Positions 1 to 5,330 of a stretch of 6,387 nt of DNA are shown piece after piece. The stretch covers positions 1 to 6,387 of the forward strand of contig JARROD010000299.1 in assembly GCA_037384225.1 (NCBI GenBank), given 5' to 3'. The position numbers were made by a program, and so were the translations under genes. A model generated the notes under the pieces. It was given only the letters and a program-made list of their open reading frames with translations, searched no databases and had not been told where the DNA came from. Each line of letters starts with the position of its first letter. The first letter of the stretch is position 1. The stretch is from JARROD01 sp037384225. GTDB lineage: Bacteria > Pseudomonadota > Gammaproteobacteria > Pseudomonadales > Cellvibrionaceae.

Positions 1-110
1 GCCCGGCCCGCCATCACAGATGGCGGTCGTTCGGCGGCGCCGCAAAGCAGTGCTTTGCAAACGGCTTGCCTCACCCATGTAGGCTTGGCGTCGGCATCCA
101 TGCCTCCGAC
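1..110. repeat. Cluster of three short palindromes (REP-like intergenic DNA)
   Basis: Three palindromes follow each other. A 7-bp stem with a 3-nt loop lies at 9-25 (CGCCATC/GATGGCG). A perfect 8-bp stem around one central base lies at 42-58 (GCAAAGCA/TGCTTTGC). Overlapping palindromes lie at 90-110 (GTCGG...CCGAC and GGCAT-CC-ATGCC). None is followed by a T tract, so none looks like an intrinsic terminator. The arrangement resembles dispersed palindromic elements of gammaproteobacterial intergenic regions, but family membership is inferred. No gene is supported here. Confidence 0.5.
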
Positions 111-177
111 AGTCTGGGCCAACTACCCCCGGACGTCCGCCTGACACTGTGCTTACCCCGGGTTATTGAGAAGCTAC
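111..177. repeat. Left block of degenerate ~25-bp direct repeats
   Basis: Two units are visible. A 22-bp unit at 113-134 (starts TCTGGGCCAACTACC, ends CCGGAC) recurs at 353-374 with two mismatches. A 24-bp unit at 154-177 (TACCCCGGGTTATTGAG plus AAGCTAC) recurs at 404-427 with one mismatch, and its first 17 bp recur at 387-403. Unit order is the same in both blocks, so 111-177 and 351-427 are a divergent long direct repeat flanking the LexA-box segment. Confidence 0.7.
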
Positions 178-303
178 CGTTAGTGGACGAAACGATGAAC
201 GAGGCCTTACAACAAAATCACCCAGCTGATTATTATTGGCTGAGAAATGACTCTTTTGCAGCCTTTCTTAGCAGCATTAGGCATATTACCTTACGTTATT
301 TTA

Positions 304-319
304 CTGTTTATATATACAG
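304..319. promoter_or_regulatory. LexA (SOS) box
   Basis: CTGTTTATATATACAG fits the gammaproteobacterial LexA operator CTGT-N8-ACAG, with the alternating TA core of strong boxes and a matching flanking base on each side (A before, T after). It lies just upstream of the extended -10 at 324-332, so bound LexA would cover the -35 region and repress the promoter. The first supported gene downstream on this strand starts at 495. The match is seen directly; LexA binding is inferred. Confidence 0.8.
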
Positions 320-332
320 TGTGTGGTATAAT
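304..332 (+). promoter_or_regulatory. Extended -10 promoter under the LexA box
   Basis: A perfect TATAAT lies at 327-332, preceded by TG at 324-325, giving TGnTATAAT. At a 17-bp spacer the -35 position is CTGTTT (304-309), a poor hexamer, which is common where an extended -10 is present. Transcription would start near 338-340 and run rightwards through the second repeat block into the gene at 495, leaving a leader of about 155 nt. Confidence 0.6.
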
Positions 333-341
333 TCTATCTCC

Positions 342-427
342 CTGCCCCGGGTTCTGGGCCAGCTACCGCCGGACCGAAGGCACAAATACCCCGGGTTATT
401 GAGTACCCCTGGTTATTGAGAAGCTAC
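342..427. repeat. Right block of degenerate direct repeats with 17-bp tandem duplication
   Basis: Three further copies of the repeat seen at 111-177. A unit near 343-374 joins CCCCGGGTT to AGCTACCG and ends in CCGGAC. A 17-bp unit TACCCCGGGTTATTGAG (387-403) is followed without gap by TACCCCTGGTTATTGAG (404-420), which continues into AAGCTAC (421-427). The block lies between the putative SOS promoter and the gene at 495, so it would be in that gene's 5' leader. Confidence 0.7.
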
Positions 428-480
428 AAAAGTAAATATAAAAGTAGAAAATTTAGGTGAAATCAAAAGTAAACGTGAAA

Positions 481-488
481 AAGGAAGG
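481..488 (+). promoter_or_regulatory. Ribosome binding site for the 495-938 gene
   Basis: The purine-rich AAGGAAGG ends 6 nt before the ATG at 495, a strong Shine-Dalgarno match at good spacing. It decides the start codon. The A-rich leader just upstream carries AAAAGTA at 428-434, 440-446 and 465-471. Confidence 0.7.
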
Positions 489-494
489 TGAAGT

Positions 495-938
495 ATGCGT
501 AATCTTGCAACAGCTCAAGGGATAAGTCCCAATGTTTACGATTTGTATAGTTATCCCCATTCTCGAAACGGATATACGAACAAAAAATACAGTGATTATT
601 GTATTGCCGATCCAGCAGCAAAGCGTTCCCCCTACCATAAACGTAAACGCTCAATTTCCCACAAAAGCAATAGAGAAAGAGAAATACTCAAACAGTTAAA
701 TGGAAAGCTTCTTGAACTCTACGATGAGCTGTATCACAGCGTTGCGGGAAACTGGTTTTATTATGACGCTGTGGACGCCCTGACTGCGGCTTTTAAACCG
801 GATGTTGACACGCATTGTCATCTGGGGATGACATTGACATCTCAATGGCTTCGAGAAAAGGAACAGGTCGTACTCCATCACTTGGAAGAATTACGAACCT
901 GGCTACAGGAAGAACTAAGGGACTTGGGTGAAGATTAA
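495..938 (+). CDS. Hypothetical protein, candidate SOS-regulated
   Basis: I do not recognise the 147-residue product. Residues 1-40 are rich in Tyr and Asn with no hydrophobic stretch. Residues about 43-65 are strongly basic (KRSPYHKRKRSISHKSNRER). The rest looks mainly helical and increasingly acidic, ending EELRDLGED, with a THCH cluster near residues 105-108. No signal peptide or membrane segment is visible, so it should be a cytosolic soluble protein. The start is backed by AAGGAAGG at 481-488. The only clear promoter upstream is the LexA-box promoter at 304-332, about 160 bp away with no intervening supported gene, so damage induction is plausible. Small unknown SOS genes are sometimes cell-division inhibitors or DNA-repair accessories, but nothing in the sequence proves either. 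It converges on the carbonic-anhydrase-like gene, with 42 bp between the stops and no clear terminator. Confidence 0.75.
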   Translation: MRNLATAQGISPNVYDLYSYPHSRNGYTNKKYSDYCIADPAAKRSPYHKRKRSISHKSNREREILKQLNGKLLELYDELYHSVAGNWFYYDAVDALTAAFKPDVDTHCHLGMTLTSQWLREKEQVVLHHLEELRTWLQEELRDLGED

Positions 939-980
939 AAAGGAAGTGGATGGAACTAAAATTCCGCAAGTGATTGATTT

Positions 981-1526
981 TTAAATTTGAGCAAGGTATT
1001 CGTTTTTAAGCTTCACATAATTGCTTGCCGCATAAGTAAAAAAACCCAACTCCTTTTCTGTTAGTTGTCGGGCCTGTTTACAAGGGTTGCCCAGGTATAG
1101 ATAACCGCTCTGGAGTTTTTTCCCCGGGGGGACGAGGGTGCCCGCACCGATAACCACTTCGTCTTCGACCACCGCGCCATCCAAGACTCTGGAACCCATA
1201 CCCACCAATACTCGGTCTCCGATGGTGCAACCGTGAAGGGTTACGTTGTGACCGACGGTGACGTCGTTGCCTATTTTCAAGGGCCAGCCATCCGGGCTGT
1301 AGGGGCCGGGGTGGGTGATATGTAAAACCGAGGTATCCTGAATACTGGTGCGGGCGCCAATTCGTATGTGATGCATATCCCCGCGAATGACAGCCATCGG
1401 CCAGACTGAGGAGTCTGCTCCAATTTCCACATCTCCGATAATCACGGCGCTGGGGTCGACAAATACGCCTTCGGCAAGCTTGGGGCAATGGGAACTAAAA
1501 GGGCGGATATTGTGATTTTCGGCCAT
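981..1526 (-). CDS. Gamma-carbonic anhydrase family protein (YrdA/PaaY-like)
   Basis: The 181-residue protein has the left-handed beta-helix hexapeptide pattern throughout, for example VIIGDVEIGADSSVWPMAVI and later VLVGMGSRVLDG. Candidate zinc ligands are His69, His93 and His98, in the family contexts TSVLH and GHNVTLHGC. Arg48, Asp50 (VIRGD) and Gln63 match the conserved active-site Arg, Asp and Gln of the archaeal enzyme Cam. The acidic loop of Cam is absent, as in YrdA-type members, so CO2 hydration is possible but unproven; some relatives act as acyltransferases or CoA thioesterases. Length matches E. coli YrdA (184). The reading frame stays open upstream to 1661, but MAENHNIRPF at 1526 aligns with the family N-terminus, and the longer form would overlap the divergent promoter region. 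The ribosome binding site is weak. It is transcribed away from prlC across a 159-bp gap. Confidence 0.9.
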   Translation of the reverse strand: MAENHNIRPFSSHCPKLAEGVFVDPSAVIIGDVEIGADSSVWPMAVIRGDMHHIRIGARTSIQDTSVLHITHPGPYSPDGWPLKIGNDVTVGHNVTLHGCTIGDRVLVGMGSRVLDGAVVEDEVVIGAGTLVPPGKKLQSGYLYLGNPCKQARQLTEKELGFFTYAASNYVKLKNEYLAQI

Positions 1527-1685
1527 GGAAATTCTCGGTTGATTGTTGAAAGGTATAGGCGAGGAGATACCTGGAACCCAGACGCTCTGGGTATATATGG
1601 TATTACCACGTCCGCTGGTATAGGGTATATCATAATAATTAAATCGATGGTCTATACACAATATCGAAACGGGACTAAAACATTT
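1527..1685. promoter_or_regulatory. Divergent promoter region between the carbonic-anhydrase-like gene and prlC
   Basis: This 159-bp AT-rich gap must hold promoters for both divergent genes. It has several TATA-like stretches (TATATATGG near 1592, TATATCATAATAATTAAAT from 1626) and a 5-bp inverted repeat TACCA/TGGTA (1604-1608, 1616-1620). No hexamer pair is close to the sigma70 consensus on either strand, and I see no sigma32-type heat-shock promoter like that of E. coli prlC. Individual promoters are not assigned. Confidence 0.4.
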
Positions 1686-3779
1686 ATGAGTAATCCACTA
1701 CTGGAATCGCACCAATTTCCTCCTTTTAGCCGGATAAAGACTGAGGATATAGTCCCCGCTATAGATACCCTGGTCGCCGAAAACCGCCAGGGTCTGAAAA
1801 ACCTGTTGAGTGAGCTCGATGGAGGGGGTGGAACACCTACGTGGGAAAACCTGGTTGCTCCCCTGGAGACTGCGGATGATAGGTTGAGTCAGGCCTGGTC
1901 TCCGGTCGGGCACCTTAACGCGGTGGCCAACAGTGCTGAACTACGTGAGGCTTATAACCGTTGCCTGGGCGTATTGAGCGAATACAGTACAGAAATGGGA
2001 CAACACGCTGGCTTGCATCATTGTTATCAGCGCTTGGCCGAGAGCGATAGTTATCCGCAGTTGAGCACGGCTCAAAGAAAAACCGTCGAAAATGCACTGC
2101 GGGATTTTCACCTGGCGGGAGTGGCGTTGCAGGAAGAGGGAAAAAGGCGTTTCAGAGCAATTAAAAAACGTTTGTCTGAGTTGTCGAGCCAGTTTTCCAA
2201 CAACATTTTGGACGCCACTCAGGGCTGGTACAAGCATCTTACCAATGACGAGGTGCTTGCGGGCCTGCCGCAAACGGCGCTGGCCAATGCTCGCCAGGCC
2301 GCGCGTGACAAGGGACTGGATGGTTTTGTAATAGGCTTGGATATGCCGGCCTACCTGGCTGTGATGATGCATGCAGACAACCGTGAACTTCGCCGTGAAG
2401 TTTACAGGGCCTATGTAACCCGGGCATCGGCACAGGGCGTCACAACGACAGGGGCTCCGGCGACAGAGTGGGATAACGGACCCCTGATCGATGAAATATT
2501 GTCCCTGCGCCACGAGTTGGCTCAGTTGTTGGGGTTTAGTCATTATGCTGAGTTCTCTCTCGCTACAAAGATGGCTCGATCTACACAACAAGTCATGGCG
2601 TTTTTACAAGAGTTGGCGGAAAAGTCGCTGCCGATGGCGAAAGCTGAATTTGCGGAGCTGGAGGCATTCAGCCGCGAACAATACGCTATTGATTTGTTGC
2701 AAGCCTGGGATGTCGCTTATTTCAGTGAGAAACTGCGGCAGAAAAAATACGCTGTGTCACAGGAAGAGTTGCGGCCTTATTTTCCGGTTGAGCGAGTCGT
2801 AAAGGGTATGTTTGAAGTAGCCGGGCGCTTGTTTACTATTTCTATCGAGCCGATGTCGGGCGTTGAGACCTGGCACTCTGATGTACAAATGTATCGCGTT
2901 TCCCGCGCGGGAGAGACCCTGGCGTACTTTTATCTGGATTTATTTGCCCGCGAAAACAAGCGTGGGGGTGCCTGGATGGATGAATGCCGAGTGCGCCGAC
3001 AAACACCGGAAGGGCTACAACTTCCGGTCGCCTATTTAACCTGTAATTTTACTCCGCCAGCCGATGGCAAACCCTCACTGCTAACGCACAATGAGGTCAC
3101 AACGCTGTTTCACGAATTTGGACACGGACTGCACCATATGCTGACGCGAATAGACTGTGCCGCGGTCAGTGGGATTAACGGCGTGGCCTGGGATGCCGTA
3201 GAACTGCCAAGTCAGTTTTTGGAAAACTGGTGTTGGGAAAAGTCGGTGGTGCCGCTAATTTCGGCACATTTTGAAACTGGGGAGCACTTACCTGATGCCC
3301 TGCTGGAGAAAATGCTGGCAGCGAAAAATTTTCAATCGGGCATGCAAATGGTACGGCAACTGGAGTTTGCGCTGTTCGATTTTCGCTTGCACAGCGAGTA
3401 TGATTCGGGTATCCCCCCGGATCCACAGGTACTCCTCGACGACGTGCGCAATCATGTGGCGGTGTTAATACCCCCGGCATTCAATAAGTTTCAGAATAGT
3501 TTTAGTCATATTTTTGCCGGGGGTTACGCAGCCGGATACTATAGTTACAAGTGGGCAGAGGTATTGTCCAGTGATGCGTTTTCGTTGTTTGAGGAGCGAG
3601 GTATTTTCGACAAGGCAACGGGAGCGCGTTTTCTCCACGAGATTCTGGAACAGGGAGGGTCGCGGGATGCTATGGATTTGTTTATTAAATTCCGCGGACG
3701 GGAGCCTAGCCTGGATGCATTGTTGTGTCACAGTGGCATTGTAGCCGCCCAAAAAATTGAGAGCTCAGATGAGGTGTAA
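1686..3779 (+). CDS. prlC: Oligopeptidase A (M3 family zinc metallopeptidase)
   Basis: A cytosolic oligopeptidase that in E. coli degrades short peptides, including cleaved signal peptides. The 697-residue product follows E. coli PrlC/OpdA (680) along its whole length: MSNPLLESHQFPPFSRI at the start, LSSQFSNNILDATQGW, NKRGGAWMDECRV and AYLTCNF in the middle. The zinc site is HEFGH at 476-480 (ligands His476 and His480, catalytic Glu477). The third ligand is Glu506 in DAVELPSQF. The tyrosine-rich substrate loop GGYAAGYYSYKW spans 612-623. There is a short insertion near VTTTGAPATEWDN and a C-terminal extension of about ten residues relative to E. coli. ATG 1686 is chosen because MSNPLL matches the family start, although its SD (GGG at 1671-1673) is weak and distant. 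An in-frame ATG at 1647 is the alternative. yheV follows after 3 nt. Confidence 0.97.
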   Translation: MSNPLLESHQFPPFSRIKTEDIVPAIDTLVAENRQGLKNLLSELDGGGGTPTWENLVAPLETADDRLSQAWSPVGHLNAVANSAELREAYNRCLGVLSEYSTEMGQHAGLHHCYQRLAESDSYPQLSTAQRKTVENALRDFHLAGVALQEEGKRRFRAIKKRLSELSSQFSNNILDATQGWYKHLTNDEVLAGLPQTALANARQAARDKGLDGFVIGLDMPAYLAVMMHADNRELRREVYRAYVTRASAQGVTTTGAPATEWDNGPLIDEILSLRHELAQLLGFSHYAEFSLATKMARSTQQVMAFLQELAEKSLPMAKAEFAELEAFSREQYAIDLLQAWDVAYFSEKLRQKKYAVSQEELRPYFPVERVVKGMFEVAGRLFTISIEPMSGVETWHSDVQMYRVSRAGETLAYFYLDLFARENKRGGAWMDECRVRRQTPEGLQLPVAYLTCNFTPPADGKPSLLTHNEVTTLFHEFGHGLHHMLTRIDCAAVSGINGVAWDAVELPSQFLENWCWEKSVVPLISAHFETGEHLPDALLEKMLAAKNFQSGMQMVRQLEFALFDFRLHSEYDSGIPPDPQVLLDDVRNHVAVLIPPAFNKFQNSFSHIFAGGYAAGYYSYKWAEVLSSDAFSLFEERGIFDKATGARFLHEILEQGGSRDAMDLFIKFRGREPSLDALLCHSGIVAAQKIESSDEV

Positions 3780-3782
3780 TCT

Positions 3783-4016
3783 ATGAGTTTTAGTGAAAAA
3801 CACCGTTTTCTCGCCGGCGCTGTATGCCCGAGCTGCGGGGCTCTGGATAAAATTGTGGTGTACAATGTTGAAGGCAAAGACTATCGTGAGTGCAAGGTCT
3901 GTGCATTTAAGGAAGAAATGCACTTTGCGCCTCTGGTGAGTGAATTGGATACCCGAGTAACGCATCATGAGCAATACGAAAAGGGCGAAACTCAGGTTTT
4001 GCAGTTTAAAAACTAG
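3783..4016 (+). CDS. yheV: YheV family putative zinc-ribbon protein
   Basis: This small protein of 77 residues has two CxxC knuckles, Cys15/Cys18 (CPSCG) and Cys37/Cys40 (CKVC), expected to bind one zinc. The opening KHRFLAGAVCPSCGALD matches E. coli YheV (KRFIAGAKCPACQAQD), a family of unknown function annotated as a probable metal-binding protein. The ATG lies 3 nt after the prlC stop, and its ribosome binding site, GAGGTG (3771-3776), is inside the last codons of prlC, so the two genes are almost certainly co-transcribed and translationally linked. The linkage with prlC is, to my knowledge, conserved in gammaproteobacteria. The C-terminus past residue 50 is polar and does not resemble a known domain. 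Confidence 0.9.
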   Translation: MSFSEKHRFLAGAVCPSCGALDKIVVYNVEGKDYRECKVCAFKEEMHFAPLVSELDTRVTHHEQYEKGETQVLQFKN

Positions 4017-4017
4017 T

Positions 4018-4074
4018 GCCCTGCGAGATCTTTGGAGGCATTACAGGATGTATTTGAAGCGTGTCTCGCAGGGC
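4018..4074 (+). other. Perfect 11-bp inverted repeat behind yheV
   Basis: GCCCTGCGAGA (4018-4028) pairs perfectly with TCTCGCAGGGC (4064-4074) across a 35-nt loop, one base after the yheV stop. The stem is GC-rich, but the loop is long and no T tract follows (TATTCT), so it is not a standard intrinsic terminator. It may protect the 3' end of the prlC-yheV mRNA. The loop contains GGAGG (4034-4038) and ATG (4048), so it could also affect translation of the small ORF at 4048. Confidence 0.55.
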
Positions 4075-4164
4075 TATTCTCTGATCGAGACCGGTCCTGG
4101 GCCGAAAATTTATGCAACGATAGGGTATAGTACTGAGAGAGCGATTTATTTGGATTGCTTCTAA
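4048..4164 (+). CDS. Possible small ORF of 38 codons behind yheV
   Basis: An ATG at 4048 follows GGAGG (4034-4038) by 9 nt, a textbook Shine-Dalgarno, and opens a frame beginning MYLKRVSQGYSLIETG and ending AIYLDCF. I do not recognise the peptide; it has no clear membrane helix. It starts 31 nt after the yheV stop on the same strand and would share its transcript. The right arm of the inverted repeat at 4018-4074 overlaps its early codons, and its stop codon lies at the junction of a 20-bp tandem duplication, which could have altered its end. It may be a chance frame; the ribosome binding site is the main support. Confidence 0.3.
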   Translation: MYLKRVSQGYSLIETGPGPKIYATIGYSTERAIYLDCF

Positions 4165-4183
4165 TTTATTTGGATTGCGTCTA
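4144..4183. repeat. 20-bp tandem direct duplication
   Basis: ATTTATTTGGATTGCTTCTA (4144-4163) is followed directly by a copy at 4164-4183 differing only at its sixteenth base (T to G). The near identity suggests a recent duplication. The junction creates the TAA (4162-4164) that closes the small ORF at 4048. It ends 7 bp before the stop of the convergent gene at 4191. Confidence 0.85.
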
Positions 4184-4190
4184 TATGTAA

Positions 4191-4750
4191 TCAATGGGCT
4201 GTTTCCGGGTAGATGGAATGATTGAAATTTAGCATGATGGAAAGGTCCGTGGCCAGGCAGGGCCAGCGCTGTAGCTCTTTCGACCAACCGTTGGCTTTGT
4301 GTTTTTTAACATAAACTTGAAAAGCGTGACCATCCAAGACGTGCTCTTTATCCATCAGCATTTCAGTGGAGAATTGCACGGCCAGATCCAGCTCATTGGC
4401 AAAGGGTTCCCCTATTAAAGAATGAATAATAAGATTGGCGCGTGTCATATCCATGGGTGCGAGAGGAATTCCGCAGCGACCGATAATACGGTCGTTAACC
4501 TCCTCCATAAGGCGATGAGCGAGATAAGCCTCCCCCATAAGTGCAATCAGCCCATCATATTCGGCTATCATTTTCGGTGGTTTTAGGAAATAGTCCTGAG
4601 CAATATTAGCCCGTTTTTTTGTGGTAGTTCTATGGTGTTGTGCAAGCTGGGTAAAGCCGCTTTTAATATAGCTGTCAGTTGGCCGGTATTTTGTTCTTGG
4701 GCTTTTGCCTGAGCTATAGTTTCACGGATGGCCTGGAGTTGATATTCCAT
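4191..4750 (-). CDS. Hypothetical protein split by a -1 frameshift (programmed or indel)
   Basis: I do not recognise the family. Read from ATG 4750, the first frame gives MEYQLQAIRETIAQAKAQEQ and on to residue 46, then stops after 55 residues (TAA 4585-4583). The second frame is open from there to a stop at 4191-4193 and includes MIAEYDGLIALMGEAYLAHR (from 4571). The frames meet at A AAA AAC (codons CAA AAA AAC, A7 run at 4614-4620), the classic -1 slippery heptamer in correct phase. Slippage there gives a 186-residue product. A single lost A (A8 to A7) would explain it equally well. The C-terminal 126-residue part has its own ATG at 4571, but no ribosome binding site and coding-like sequence upstream, so an independent gene starting there is less likely. 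The product looks soluble and mainly helical. The ATG at 4750 has only a weak SD. It converges on yheV. Confidence 0.6.
4614..4620 (-). promoter_or_regulatory. Putative -1 frameshift site, A AAA AAC
   Basis: On the minus strand, seven A residues followed by C are read as CAA AAA AAC in the frame of ATG 4750, giving an X XXY YYZ heptamer in phase. A -1 slip joins exactly the frame that stays open to 4191. Stimulators are weak: downstream I find only 4-bp stems (GGGC/GCTC; AGGA/TCCT), and there is no SD-like sequence just upstream as in dnaX. A homopolymer indel therefore remains a strong alternative. Confidence 0.4.
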
Positions 4751-5191
4751 CTTATTTATCACTGATTTTTTGAAGTGCCAGCTTTTTGCGGGAGGCGTTT
4801 TTAAAAAGTCTGGCGGTTGCCTCTAATTATGTTATCCAACCTTGCAGTGCTGATCTGACATGCCACAGTGCAGCCCGGCTTGTTTTTCTACGACTTTTGT
4901 CTTAGTCTGTTTGCCCTGTGGTATTTACATCGATACGATACTACTACTAACTGGCCCCATACTTTGTATTATCCTTGCTCAAACAGGCTATTTATTCCTT
5001 CACACTGAGCACTTCATTCCCTCACTCTGAACTCTATCTATTACGACAGAGTAAACCCTCGCTAACTAATACTCAGATCACAATATTCAACATAAACTAT
5101 AATCCGCTAAAAACAAAGGTGGACCTAATAACGTCTGTTTATATGATTGCCGGTTTCTATTCAAAGATAATTAAAGTCAATGGGAGCCGAA
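4751..5191. other. Intergenic DNA, no convincing gene
   Basis: This AT-rich gap sits upstream of the split minus-strand gene. A TTG-started frame on the plus strand (4975-5217) has no ribosome binding site and unremarkable content, so I do not call it. A perfect TATAAT lies at 5098-5103 on the plus strand without a good -35. Other marks are a CAGTGC direct repeat (4845-4873 area) and a TTTTTAAAAA palindrome near 4800. No tRNA, transposase or CRISPR repeat is seen. Confidence 0.5.
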
Positions 5192-5287
5192 ATGGGAAAA
5201 TTTCTAAAAGCTTCTGAACTTGATAACTTGCACCACAATAGGTTGGACAGATATCCGCCCCTTATTGACTGGATGCCTAATTGCTAA
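5192..5287 (+). CDS. Possible small ORF of 31 codons
   Basis: ATG 5192 is preceded by GGGAG (5182-5186) at a 5-nt spacing, a good Shine-Dalgarno, and opens a short frame MGKFLKASELDNLHHNRLDR ending in IDWMPNC. A TATAAT at 5098-5103 could be its -10, with a poor -35. No family is recognised, and a chance frame or the remnant of a longer decayed gene is possible. Confidence 0.25.
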   Translation: MGKFLKASELDNLHHNRLDRYPPLIDWMPNC

Positions 5288-5292
5288 AAGTG

Positions 5293-5330
5293 AGTGTTTC
5301 TTTGATAAGTGAATAAATCTGGGAAACACT
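5293..5330 (-). terminator. Weak candidate terminator behind the dinF-like gene
   Basis: AGTGTTTC (5293-5300) and GAAACACT (5323-5330) form a perfect 8-bp inverted repeat with a 22-nt loop, starting at the last base of the MATE stop codon. In the minus direction the stem is followed closely by CACTTTTAG, a short T run. The loop is long and the T tract short, so termination is uncertain. Confidence 0.3.

Noticed and set aside
66..419. 117-codon open frame across the left repeat region
   Set aside because: It is made largely of repeat units (recurring LGQLPPD and LPRV peptides), contains the LexA box and the extended -10 promoter inside it, and has no ribosome binding site. A shorter start at 195 has the same problems.
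464..475. Match of about 11 bases (AAAAGTAAACG) to the minus strand near 6347-6357
   Set aside because: A match this short is expected by chance in a 6.4-kb window, and the flanks do not align.
939..980. Bidirectional terminator between the convergent genes
   Set aside because: The 42-bp gap has a short T run but no inverted repeat to form a stem.
1527..1661. 45-codon N-terminal extension of the carbonic-anhydrase-like protein
   Set aside because: The 181-residue form from 1526 fits family length and N-terminus; the extension covers the intergenic promoter region.
1488..1685. 66-codon N-terminal extension of PrlC
   Set aside because: It would overlap the divergent carbonic-anhydrase-like gene, matches nothing in the family, and the E. 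coli PrlC start aligns with ATG 1686.
1941..2591. 216-codon minus-strand frame opposite prlC
   Set aside because: It is antisense to a full-length, clearly homologous prlC, and its Cys/Arg/Gln-rich composition is typical of a shadow frame.
4975..5217. 80-codon plus-strand frame with TTG start
   Set aside because: There is no Shine-Dalgarno, the start is rare, and nothing is recognisable; it also overlaps the better-supported small ORF at 5192 in another frame.
4975..5330. Possible mobile-element remnant in the long gap
   Set aside because: No transposase fragment, paired terminal inverted repeats or target duplications could be found on either strand.
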